From the NCBI GenBank assembly GCA_030019335.1, contig JASEET010000007.1, forward strand, positions 1 through 54,544: a DNA stretch of 54,544 nt, given 5' to 3'. This stretch comes from Candidatus Bathyarchaeia archaeon. GTDB taxonomy: Archaea; Thermoproteota; Bathyarchaeia; Bathyarchaeales; Bathycorpusculaceae. Position numbers and translations under genes: made by a program. This document shows, in pieces, positions 1 through 7,869 of this stretch (positions are counted from its first letter, which is position 1; every line of letters starts with the position of its first letter). The notes under the pieces are model-generated. The model was given only the letters and a program-made list of their open reading frames with translations, was not told where the DNA came from and made no database searches.

Positions 1-548
1 AGGGTCCTTCAGCAGTTTTAGACGTGCTTGTTAACATTCCAATAATTGTTCCCTCTGTTGCTTTGGGAGCTTCCCTTGGCATTTTCTGGAAGGAAAATTT
101 TGTATTCATACCTGAAATTTGGACGCTCATCTTAGTACACCTTTGCATAACTTATCCCTACTTTGTAAGGGCAATGTCAGCCGCTATAGAAAGAATAAGC
201 ATAGAATTGGAAGAAGCTGCAAGGACGCTTGGGGCAAAACCGTTAGGTGTGTTTAGAACAATAATTTTTCCGCTGACAAAATATTCTATGATTTCCGGTG
301 CAATCATTATGTTTACAAGAAGTGTAAGCGAAACCGGAGCCACATTAGCAGTTTTAGGTGTGGAAAGCCCCCTTGTAACAGCACCGGTTTTACTGGCGAA
401 AAAGTGGGTGATACCATATATAACGGATCCCAATACCGCCCCAGCGACAAGAGCAGAAATTGGTTTGGGTTGTGGTTTCCTTATACTTCTGTCTTTCATA
501 ATATTGCTGGTTCTAAGGTTAGTTACTAGAGGGAAAGAGGGACACTAG
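1..548 (+). CDS. ABC transporter permease, 5'-truncated by window edge
   Basis: Membrane subunit of an ABC importer. The reading frame is open from base 3, so the gene begins outside the window and a GTG at 24 is probably internal. The visible 180 or so residues hold several hydrophobic segments and the cytoplasmic EAA loop (EEAARTLGAKPLGVFRTIIF), which docks on the ATPase. The style is that of the sulfate/molybdate/tungstate/ferric-iron permease group (BPD_transp_1). An ATPase with a matching C-terminal TOBE region follows after 71 bases, so the two are surely partners. The binding protein, which would tell the substrate, is not in view. An oxyanion or iron substrate is inference only. Confidence 0.88.
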   Translation, partial: GPSAVLDVLVNIPIIVPSVALGASLGIFWKENFVFIPEIWTLILVHLCITYPYFVRAMSAAIERISIELEEAARTLGAKPLGVFRTIIFPLTKYSMISGAIIMFTRSVSETGATLAVLGVESPLVTAPVLLAKKWVIPYITDPNTAPATRAEIGLGCGFLILLSFIILLVLRLVTRGKEGH

Positions 549-619
549 CATGTTTAATATACCGCTAAAACCTTATGCAATCTTTCATGTTCACATAAAC
601 TTAAAGGGGGCTAAAACAA

Positions 620-1723
620 GTGCCTGATGTCCGCTTGGTTAACGTGACGAAAAGGTTTGGAAAAATTGTTGCTGTAAATAACGCAAGCCTTCACATTTAT
701 GATAAGGAATATTTTTCTTTGCTTGGTCCAAGCGGATGTGGAAAAACAACTTTGCTGAGGCTTATTGCGGGGTTAATTCAGCCGGATGAAGGTGAAATCT
801 ACATTGGAGATAGGCTTGTTAGCGATGTTCCGCCGGAAGATAGGAACATTGGGTTTGTATTCCAGACTTTTGCATTGTTTCCACACATGAATGCCTGGGA
901 CAACGTGATTTATGGCCCGAGAGTAAAAGGTTTCAACACGGACAAGGCGAAGACGATAGGACATGAAGTGCTTGAAATGGTTAGGTTGCATGAACGTTTA
1001 GATGCTTTTCCAAGCGAGTTAAGCGGGGGGATGATGCAGAGAATTGCAGTGGCAAGAGCTTTAGCCGCTGGTGCCAAACTGCTACTTCTGGACGAACCAC
1101 TAGGACAGCTGGATGCAAAGGTAAGAAATGAGCTGAGGTATGAGATAAGAAGGATGGTAAGGGGTTTAGACTTAACGGCTATACATATAACACACGACCA
1201 GTCTGAGGCAATGGCAATTTCAGACAGAATCGCAGTTATGAAGAAAGGCAAGGTTTTGCAGGTTGGAACTCCGAAGGAACTTTACATGAAACCAAAAAGC
1301 GTATTCGTAGCCCACTTCATTGGAGAATCGAACTTCCTAGAAGGTTATATTTCAAGCATACGTGAAGAAAAAGCAACAATAGAGCTTCGTGGCGGGATAA
1401 AAGTTCAAGCGATAGATAAAGACGTGGAGAAGGGTGAAAGAGTGGTCTTAGCAATAAGGCCAGAAACTTTTATTATTGAAAGAGGGATGAAGAAAAGTAA
1501 AAACTCTGTTTTAGGCATTGTAGAAAGAGTCACTTTTGAGGGAACAAATATACGATATGAAGTTAGACTTGAAAATCAAGATTTAGTAGTGATTGTTAAG
1601 CCTTCTCTAATTGGAGAATGGTTTAATACAGGTGAAAAGGTTACTGTAAGCTTCCCACCTGAAAAAGCCCATGTATTCGCATATCCAGGAGCAGGATTAA
1701 AGGAGGAAATATCTGTTGAGTGA
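620..1723 (+). CDS. ABC transporter ATP-binding protein with TOBE domain
   Basis: Nucleotide-binding subunit, 367 aa, energising the permease just upstream. Visible motifs: Walker A GPSGCGKTT near residue 38, Q-loop FVFQ, signature LSGGM (family usually LSGGQ), Walker B LLLLDEPLGQLDA and the switch His in HITHDQ. After about residue 235 comes a TOBE-type regulatory region, as in the sulfate/molybdate/iron/polyamine importer ATPases. Start is GTG at 620 after the purine-rich run AAAGGGGG. The 3' end overlaps the next gene by 8 bases, and a strong AAAGGAGG lies just before that gene's TTG, so the two are translated together. Substrate not determinable from sequence. Confidence 0.92.
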   Translation: MPDVRLVNVTKRFGKIVAVNNASLHIYDKEYFSLLGPSGCGKTTLLRLIAGLIQPDEGEIYIGDRLVSDVPPEDRNIGFVFQTFALFPHMNAWDNVIYGPRVKGFNTDKAKTIGHEVLEMVRLHERLDAFPSELSGGMMQRIAVARALAAGAKLLLLDEPLGQLDAKVRNELRYEIRRMVRGLDLTAIHITHDQSEAMAISDRIAVMKKGKVLQVGTPKELYMKPKSVFVAHFIGESNFLEGYISSIREEKATIELRGGIKVQAIDKDVEKGERVVLAIRPETFIIERGMKKSKNSVLGIVERVTFEGTNIRYEVRLENQDLVVIVKPSLIGEWFNTGEKVTVSFPPEKAHVFAYPGAGLKEEISVE

Positions 1724-2375
1724 ACTAATAAAATGGTTTGAGAAGAGAAGGGAAACAAGGGCTTTAGCAACTATACAGCGACACCTAGCTTTAACAACAG
1801 GAATAGTTGAAGACTTGGAAAAAGCAATAAGTGTAGCCACAAAAAATGACGTGAAGGAAATGAAGAGATGTGTTAAAAGAGTAGCGAGTAGCGAAAGAGA
1901 AGCAGACGTGTTACGAAGAAAAGTTATGGACGAAATATCAAAGGGTGAACTTTCACCAGTAGACAGAGCAGACTTAATGGACCTTGTAAAAAGAGTGGAT
2001 ATGGTTGCAGATTGGAGCAGAGAATCCACACGTGTACTGGGCGCCATACCAATGGAGCATGTTCCCAACTCGATTAAAAATGAATCCCTAGAAATGGTTA
2101 GAAGCGTGAAACAGTGCGCAATTTCCCTTCAAAAATGCGTGAACAAAATGATGAGAAAACCTGAAGAAGCCCTTCAAGCCGCGGATGCCGTAGAAAGAGA
2201 AGAAGAAAAAGTTGATGACATACACGAAAAAGCCAGAATACTACTGGGAAAAGAAGACTTGCCGAGGGCTGGAGTAGCAGTTTTAGTAAGCCAGCTTTTC
2301 GAAGCCATAGAAATGATTGCAGACTCGTGTGAAGATGCATGCGATCAGATAAGAGTAATAATGGTTCGAAAATAA
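1716..2375 (+). CDS. DUF47 / PhoU-like family protein
   Basis: 219-aa all-helical, highly charged protein of the DUF47 (Pit accessory protein, TIGR00153) group. Helical repeats with ExxxD-type acidic positions run through it (for example SEREADVLRRKVMDEIS and EEKVDDIHEKARILL, and near the end EAIEMIADSCEDACDQI). Relatives form PhoU-like bundles that bind metal and usually sit beside PitA phosphate permeases. Here the partner is an ABC importer ATPase, overlapped by 8 bases; TTG start at 1716 with a near-perfect Shine-Dalgarno at 1699-1706. This suggests a regulatory role for that importer, or that the importer handles phosphate or a similar anion (inference). eL22 follows 11 bases later. Confidence 0.85.
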   Translation: MSELIKWFEKRRETRALATIQRHLALTTGIVEDLEKAISVATKNDVKEMKRCVKRVASSEREADVLRRKVMDEISKGELSPVDRADLMDLVKRVDMVADWSRESTRVLGAIPMEHVPNSIKNESLEMVRSVKQCAISLQKCVNKMMRKPEEALQAADAVEREEEKVDDIHEKARILLGKEDLPRAGVAVLVSQLFEAIEMIADSCEDACDQIRVIMVRK

Positions 2376-2386
2376 GGTGAACAAGC

Positions 2387-2665
2387 ATGGCAGAAACAAG
2401 AATCGACATATCAGAACTGAAAAGTGATGGCGGCGACGTAATCAAAGAATTAGCGGAATTTCTAGAAGAAAAGACAAAAGCTGAAGTTGAAACAGCAACA
2501 AACGAAATAATAGTAAAAGGCGAAGGAAAAACCATTTCCAAAAAATACTTGCGAGTGCTCCTACGAAAGTTTCTACATAAAGTCGAATTAAAGGATTATT
2601 TCAGAGTGATAGGTGGCAAAGAAAACACTTTGATAGTTAAAGAGAAGAAAATCGCTGAGGAGTAA
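2387..2665 (+). CDS. rpl22e: Ribosomal protein eL22-like (L22e)
   Basis: 92-aa basic protein resembling eukaryotic large-subunit protein eL22. The core GKTISKKYLRVLLRKFLHK followed by VELKDYFRVIG matches the eL22 signature in which a lysine-rich S-K-x-Y-L helix is followed by L-x-x-Y/W-x-R-V. The N-terminal segment with alternating charged and hydrophobic residues fits the first strands. Length is close to the eL22 core. eL22 is patchily distributed in archaea and absent from most well-studied lineages. ATG at 2387, 11 bases after the DUF47 gene. It ends 3 bases from the convergent 2669-3061 gene. Alternative: another small RNA-binding protein with a similar helix. Confidence 0.75.
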   Translation: MAETRIDISELKSDGGDVIKELAEFLEEKTKAEVETATNEIIVKGEGKTISKKYLRVLLRKFLHKVELKDYFRVIGGKENTLIVKEKKIAEE

Positions 2666-2668
2666 TCT

Positions 2669-3061
2669 CTATTTCTTTTTGAGCGCCTCACGTTTCTTTT
2701 TGGCAAAATCTTTTTGAACCTTAAGTATGTAATGTCTTGCAATGTAAGCATTCTTGTAAGCGTCTAGCAGCTTTTCATCAGCCATACAATTTTCAGCTTC
2801 ATCAAGCAAGTCTTGCGCCGCAATAAGCGCTGGACCAACTTCAACCTTTTTAACTTTGGGATTAAGCTTCCATTTTGATTTGTCGCTTTCATCCTGAAGT
2901 GTTATTGAGAATAGGAATAATGCGTATTCTAGTTCTGCTGCAACATGCCAAACGTTATCCGCAAGCGAGTTTTCATCTTTTTTATTCAACGCCAACATTG
3001 AGTTTTCCAAGTAAGCCATCGCGGATTTCAGAGCCTTCAATATTTTTTCGTTAGCTGCCAT
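2669..3061 (-). CDS. Hypothetical helical protein (130 aa)
   Basis: No family recognised. The protein is predicted all-helical, rich in Lys, Ala and Glu, and ends in a lysine tail (KKKREALKKK). The spacing of Ala/Leu helices and ARHYILKVQK near the end resembles HEPN-like or four-helix proteins, but no catalytic RxxxxH is present. I chose the ATG at 3061 over the longer frame (TTG at 3118) because a TATA-like GGTATAATGT lies about 25 bases upstream of it, the distance expected for a leaderless archaeal transcript. Convergent with eL22. Confidence 0.65.
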   Translation of the reverse strand: MAANEKILKALKSAMAYLENSMLALNKKDENSLADNVWHVAAELEYALFLFSITLQDESDKSKWKLNPKVKKVEVGPALIAAQDLLDEAENCMADEKLLDAYKNAYIARHYILKVQKDFAKKKREALKKK

Positions 3062-3080
3062 TGTCTCAACTCGTTTCAGC

Positions 3081-3090
3081 ACATTATACC
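3081..3090 (-). promoter_or_regulatory. TATA-like element, leaderless promoter for 2669-3061
   Basis: Minus-strand GGTATAATGT centred about 25 bases upstream of the ATG at 3061. An archaeal TATA box lies about 25 bases before the start site, so the transcript would begin at or next to the start codon. Confidence 0.4.
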
Positions 3091-3114
3091 TACCGTCCTT
3101 TTTTATTTGTTTCG

Positions 3115-4026
3115 TCAAACCTGAATGCTTTCAACTTTTTCTTTGGCAGTGAAAAAGATTCCTATCAGAATTAAAGCGGCACCGAAAACAAACAGTAGCG
3201 CGGGTATCTCTTGGAACAGGATTATGCCTAAAACCGTTGCGCCAATAGGTTCAAGCAATGCCATCGTCGCGGTTTCGAAGGATTTCAGGTTTGATAAGGA
3301 AGAAAAATAAAGCGTATGAGCTGCTGCTGTTGGCAATATGCCCAATCCTACCAGCGGAAGGATAATTTCTGCTTCAGTTGGCAATGTTAAAATTTTGTTT
3401 GTGGTTGGTATGCTTAAAACTCCTACAATGATAGCTGTCGATATACATCGGGAACATTGTAGGAATTATAGCCATCTGGTTCCTTATTTTCCTGCCATAA
3501 TTAAGATAGAAGGCTTCAACTAAAGCAGCCAAAACAGCTTCCAAATCGCCTTTTAGGCTTAGAGAAAAACCTTCCAAATAAGCATTTGCATTCGCAATTC
3601 TGGTTTCAGCGTAAGCAATCACGCATACACCTATGAATGAAATCGTTAAGCCTATGATTGCGAGGCGAGATGGTTTGAGTTGAAGAGGAAGCTTGAGACG
3701 AACGTTGAGAAAATTGGAGTTGTGTTGACAAGGACCGTTGCGTTTAGGATTGTTGTGTCCTTCACTGCGGATATGAAGAATATGAAGTGGAGGGCGAGGA
3801 AAAAGCTGAGTATAAGGAGTTTTTTTCTCACGAGGTTAAAGTTGAATGATTTTCTAAAAACAATTAAGATTATAGCTAGGCTTAAGCAAGCGATTATTAG
3901 ACGCCAGAAGGCTATGTAGAATATATCTATGTTTTGTAGAAATCTTATGAAGATGGCTGCTGTTCCGAAGAGAACTCCGGCGGTTATACCTTCTGTTAGA
4001 GCCAGTTTCCTTGTTCTCACACGCAT
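3115..4026 (-). pseudogene. DMT/EamA-family transporter, broken by two frameshifts
   Basis: Three consecutive minus-strand segments together make one EamA (drug/metabolite transporter) protein of about 300 aa, the usual length. Segment 4026-3652 has the typical start (GVLFGTAAIFIRFLQNIDIF, then AFWRLIIACLSLAIIL). It runs into a stop, but one base earlier in frame the protein continues as LKPSRLAIIGLTISFIGVCVIAYAET. That segment runs to about 3440, where the frame returns to the first one and reads TAIIVGVLSIPTTNKILTLP through PLVGLGILPTAAAHTLYFSS to EKVESIQV. The two one-base indels compensate each other. The region between them is still conserved, so the damage is recent or is a sequencing error. 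No intact product is expected as read. Confidence 0.82.
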
Positions 4027-4127
4027 CTAAACGCCCTTGCCACTTTTACAGCTGAATGTTGTCCTATAAGTTAAGTTTATACCTATTTTTGGTTATAACA
4101 GTGTTTCAAGAATTTGAAGGTGAACAT

Positions 4128-4946
4128 ATGGTAAATACTGAAGAAATTATGGAGTTATCTTTGAAACTTGCAGGATTAAAAGAAGTTCCGGAAGACAGTG
4201 CTATCTACATGAGCGGTGGCAACATCAGAAAGGTCTTGTTTGGCATAGATGCTGGTGTTCCCGAACTTTTGCTTGCGAAACAGTTAGGTTATGATGCTGT
4301 GATTGCTCATCATCCGCAAGGTGGAACGGCTGTCATAAACTTCCATCAGGTTTTCAAAAGGCACATTCAACAAATGGTTGTTGCTGGAGTTCCATGGGAA
4401 GAAGCGGAAAAAGCTGTTAGGAAAAAGCTTGAACAATTAGAAGTAGAAGCGCATACACGAAACTATGCCCATGCAGTTGATGTTGCAAAGCTTTTGAAAA
4501 TGCCTTACATGAACATACACACGCCTTTAGACGAGGTTGGGAGAAAGATAATGAGTGAACAAATTAACAGAAGAATCGGAAAAAATTCCACAGTGCAAGA
4601 TGTGGTTTCTGCTCTAAAAGAAATGCCCGAATTCAAAAACGCGGTTACAGAAATTAAAATTCGACTGGGAAAAGCTGAAAACCCGGCTGGAAAAGTTGTG
4701 GTTTCACATGGCGCGGGAACGAATGGCGGTTATGAAATTGCAAAAACATACTTCAAACATGGCATCAAAACAGTTGTATACATTCACATAAGTTCTAGAG
4801 ATTTGGAAAAACTGAAAAGTGAAGGCAGGGGAACCTTGATAGTTACTGGGCATATTGCAAGCGATTCTGTGGGCATAAATCCCTTAATTCACGAACTTGA
4901 AAAAAGAAATGTTTCTGTAACAACAATCGGAGTTGTTCCAAGTTAA
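4128..4946 (+). CDS. NIF3 family (DUF34) dinuclear-metal protein
   Basis: 272-aa member of the NIF3/DUF34 family, conserved toroidal proteins with a two-metal centre, formerly misnamed GTP cyclohydrolase I type 2. Metal-ligand motifs are visible: IAHHPQGG near residue 65 and TGHIASDSVG near residue 240, with the usual D in FGIDAGVP. The ATG at 4128 is preferred because GAAGGTGA lies just upstream; an in-frame ATG at 4056 would add an unlikely hydrophobic extension. A TATA-like AGTTTATACC lies near 4073. It is followed after 15 bases by a fumarylacetoacetate-hydrolase-family gene, possibly in one transcript. Precise biochemical role in archaea is unknown. Confidence 0.88.
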   Translation: MVNTEEIMELSLKLAGLKEVPEDSAIYMSGGNIRKVLFGIDAGVPELLLAKQLGYDAVIAHHPQGGTAVINFHQVFKRHIQQMVVAGVPWEEAEKAVRKKLEQLEVEAHTRNYAHAVDVAKLLKMPYMNIHTPLDEVGRKIMSEQINRRIGKNSTVQDVVSALKEMPEFKNAVTEIKIRLGKAENPAGKVVVSHGAGTNGGYEIAKTYFKHGIKTVVYIHISSRDLEKLKSEGRGTLIVTGHIASDSVGINPLIHELEKRNVSVTTIGVVPS

Positions 4947-4961
4947 AAGAGGGATTTAACA

Positions 4962-5769
4962 TTGAAACTGGTTCGCTATCGCGATGAAGATAGAGAAAAT
5001 TACGGCGTTTTGACAACTAAGGAAGTAATATGCTTGCCCAGATTAGCGAAACGTTTGAACAAAGAGTTTATTGGAAGAATTTATAGCTTTGGGAGCAAAA
5101 GGTGTTGAAACTGCGGAAAAACTACTTGAAAAAGCTAACAAAATAACTTTATTGGCGCCGATAGCGGCTCCCCCTAAAATTATTTGTTTAGGCTTAAACT
5201 ATCAAGACCACGCCACGGAACAAAATGCGGCTATACCCGATGAACCAATAATCTTCATAAAACCACATACAACCATAATTGGTCCAAACGAAAACATTGT
5301 TAAGCCGAATTTTGTTAAACAGCTTGACTATGAAGCCGAATTAGCCGTTGTGATGGGGAGAAAAGCCAAAAACGTTCCAGTTTCAGAGGCTAAATCATAC
5401 ATTTTCGGATACACGATTCTGAATGATGTTTCAGCGCGAGACATTCAATTCAAAGATAAGCAATGGACAAGAGGAAAAAGCTTTGACACGTCTAACTTAT
5501 CCATTCGCACGTGGGTTAACAAAGAACTTCGTCAAAATTCAACAACAAAAAACATGGTTTTCAACGTTTATGAAGTAATACATCATTTAAGCCGAGTAAT
5601 GACTTTAGAACCATGTGATATCATTGCAACTGGTACTCCTGCTGGCGTTGGTTTTGCTTTAAAGCCTCAACCGAAGTTTCTGCAAGCAGGTGATATTGTA
5701 AGGATAGAAATTGAAAAAATTGGTATCCTAGAAAACATGGTTGTTAAAGAAAAAACAACTGTTAATTAA
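4962..5769 (+). pseudogene. Fumarylacetoacetate hydrolase-family gene, frameshifted and internally deleted
   Basis: The FAH fold core is clear from 5071: ICLGLNYQDHATE, QLDYEAELAVVMG, YTILNDVSARD and LEPCDIIATGTPAGVGFA. Relatives hydrolyse, isomerise or decarboxylate acylpyruvate-type compounds with a divalent metal. Two defects are visible. First, the usual N-terminus (LKLVRYRDEDRENYGVLTTK, TTG at 4962) lies one frame away and joins the core near 5065-5070 only if one base is removed. Second, after KSFDT the sequence jumps straight to SNLSIRTWVN. Family members carry about 18 residues here (of the form APLGPWIVTADEI), which line the active site. The rest of the frame is open for 232 aa from a TTG at 5071, so a shortened protein could be made, but an active enzyme is doubtful. 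Confidence 0.75.
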
Positions 5770-5781
5770 CCTAACTTTTAG

Positions 5782-7869
5782 TTATTTCTCAACTGAAACT
5801 TTGCTTACGCCTGCTTCTTTCTCAAGTCTTATCACATGCTCGGCTTTTTCTGCAAAGGCTTCGCTATGCGTAACTGCTATTATTTGTTCTATGGCTTTGA
5901 AGCGCGATATTGCTTCGGCTAAGCGGTCTATTGAGCCGTCTTCTCTTCCAAGGCTTTCGGTTGGTTCATCAAGCAATAGCATGCTTAACCCGTGGCCTGT
6001 TCTAGACTGTATAATTAATTGACCTAACCCGAGACGATATGCAAAGGCAAGCAATGTTCTTTCTCCGCCTGATAGGTTTGAAGCTTCTCGTTCAACCCCG
6101 CTTTCGCTTTTCACGTATGGCGTATAAGTCTCGTCGATTAAGACGTTTATTAGAGGTCCTTCTCCACCCATTAGGCTGTCAAGAACTTGCTGGACAAAGT
6201 TTCTTAGGACTTTTACAAATTCGCTTCGCAACTTAGGCTGAATACTCCTGTAAGCGTCGCGTATGCCACCGATAATCCCAACAACCTTCACTATTTTCTC
6301 CATACGTTCAATTTTCTTTTGAGCCTGGTCAATTCTCTCTTTTATTTCGTCCAAACGCCTAATCAGGTCTTTTTTGCGGCTTTCCTTAGTTCGCAACTCA
6401 GACTCTAACAAATAATATTGTCTGAAAGCTTGTTCTCTCTGAACTCTTGCAGCTTCCAACTCGGTTATGTCAAATTTACTGATTTCTGCTCGCACGGTTT
6501 CAAGCTGCATGCGTAATTCGTTCTCTAGTTTTTGCTTTTCCTCAAACTCTTTTGAAAGCTCAGCTAATGCTTGAGATTCTTCATTTATCCGAGTTTTTAA
6601 CTCCCCAATTCTCGGAGTAAACATTTGCAAGTTTGAAAAGGCAAGGTTTGCCTTGTTCTTTATTTGCTGCAGTTCTTCGATGTCGCGTTGAAGCTGACTT
6701 ATCGTTTTTTGCCGTTCATTGTTTTCTCCTTGAATCCTTTGCATTAGGCTGTTTTTGTATTCCCCCGTTAGTGGCTGGAGGCAGAGTGGACAGCGGTTTT
6801 CAGTGGACAGAGAGGAAATTCTTTTCTGGTCTGTTTGCATGCCTCTGAAGGCTGCTTCTTGTTCACCCTTTAAGCTGGCGATTTGGTCATCAAATGTTGC
6901 TATGTATTGTCTTAAGGCTTCAAGCGGCTGGTCTGGTGAAATCCCACTTTCCTTAAGCTCAGCCTTTTGAGATTCTATCTGCGTTTCCATAGTGTTCAAG
7001 CGTTGCTTCAAATTTTCAACAGCTATTTTTTTACCTTCAATTTTCTCAGCCAAAGATGCTGATGCGTCCTCCACATTTGTCAAGTTTGCTTGGGTCTGCG
7101 CCTCTTTCTGTTTAAGCTCCTCGGTGAGTGCCTTTACCTCTTCCAGCTTTTTAAGCTTCAAATCAGCCTTTTCTAAGGCTTTTTTGGCTCCATCCAGTTT
7201 TTTCGCCATGTCTTGCAGTTCAATTTCGATGAGTGAGAATTCTTCGACTGTTCGGTTATATTCAGTGTTTAGTTTTTCCATTCCGACAACGTCTGGGTCT
7301 TTTTCATAGGCTCTTTTTTCTCCTTCGTATTCGCGTTGATATCCGGCGAGGTTGCTCCATGCTTTTTCGTAGTCTGACAAACCAAACAATTCGTCTAGGC
7401 GTTTTTGTCTTTCTCTTGGTCTGGCGTTTAAAAGTTCCTTTAAGCGTTCTTGTCTAACCCACACTATTTCACGGAAAAGCTCTTTATCCAAGCCTGTTAT
7501 CGCTTTGAGTTGCTCGGCTACGGCGTCGCTTTTTATATTTGCTATTAGGTTTTCGTCTTCGAAAAGTTTCAGTTCATCAAAGTTTTGGCTTATGCCCTTT
7601 CCATGTCTTTTCAGTTCACGTGATATTTTGTAGCTTTTCCCGTTTTGGGTAAATTGAACGGTAACTTTTCCGCTGTCAGCACTTTCACGTAACAAATAGT
7701 CATAACTTCTGCCGAGAGGGTCTCCAAACAACACAAAGTCGATGGCGTATAGAATGCTGGATTTTCCACAGCCTAAACCGCCGACAAGACAGTTGAAGCC
7801 TCTTGCAAAGGGCACTGTTGATTTCACATGGGAACGAATGTTTTCTAGTTGAATGATTTCAATTCTCAT
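5782..7869 (-). CDS. rad50: DNA double-strand break repair ATPase Rad50
   Basis: SMC-like ATPase of the Mre11-Rad50 complex, which tethers and processes broken DNA ends. 695 aa: N-terminal ATPase lobe with Walker A GGLGCGKSS near residue 32 and Q-loop WVRQERL; a coiled coil either side of a zinc hook (NRCPLC near residue 362); C-terminal lobe with signature NLSGGERTLLAFAYRLGLG, Walker B MLLLDEPTESLG and the D-loop/switch His in AVTHSE. It is shorter than the 850-900 aa of many archaeal Rad50 proteins, because the coiled coils are short. The ATG overlaps the mre11 stop by 4 bases, a conserved co-translated order. The usual herA and nurA neighbours are not here. Confidence 0.95.
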   Translation of the reverse strand: MRIEIIQLENIRSHVKSTVPFARGFNCLVGGLGCGKSSILYAIDFVLFGDPLGRSYDYLLRESADSGKVTVQFTQNGKSYKISRELKRHGKGISQNFDELKLFEDENLIANIKSDAVAEQLKAITGLDKELFREIVWVRQERLKELLNARPRERQKRLDELFGLSDYEKAWSNLAGYQREYEGEKRAYEKDPDVVGMEKLNTEYNRTVEEFSLIEIELQDMAKKLDGAKKALEKADLKLKKLEEVKALTEELKQKEAQTQANLTNVEDASASLAEKIEGKKIAVENLKQRLNTMETQIESQKAELKESGISPDQPLEALRQYIATFDDQIASLKGEQEAAFRGMQTDQKRISSLSTENRCPLCLQPLTGEYKNSLMQRIQGENNERQKTISQLQRDIEELQQIKNKANLAFSNLQMFTPRIGELKTRINEESQALAELSKEFEEKQKLENELRMQLETVRAEISKFDITELEAARVQREQAFRQYYLLESELRTKESRKKDLIRRLDEIKERIDQAQKKIERMEKIVKVVGIIGGIRDAYRSIQPKLRSEFVKVLRNFVQQVLDSLMGGEGPLINVLIDETYTPYVKSESGVEREASNLSGGERTLLAFAYRLGLGQLIIQSRTGHGLSMLLLDEPTESLGREDGSIDRLAEAISRFKAIEQIIAVTHSEAFAEKAEHVIRLEKEAGVSKVSVEK

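Noticed and set aside
4056-4127. Upstream ATG start for the NIF3 gene
   Set aside because: It would add 24 hydrophobic residues not typical of this cytosolic family, and a ribosome site sits directly before the ATG at 4128.
5741-7457. Plus-strand frames opposite rad50
   Set aside because: They are Ser/Cys/Phe-rich mirror frames of a strongly conserved minus-strand gene, without motifs or ribosome sites.
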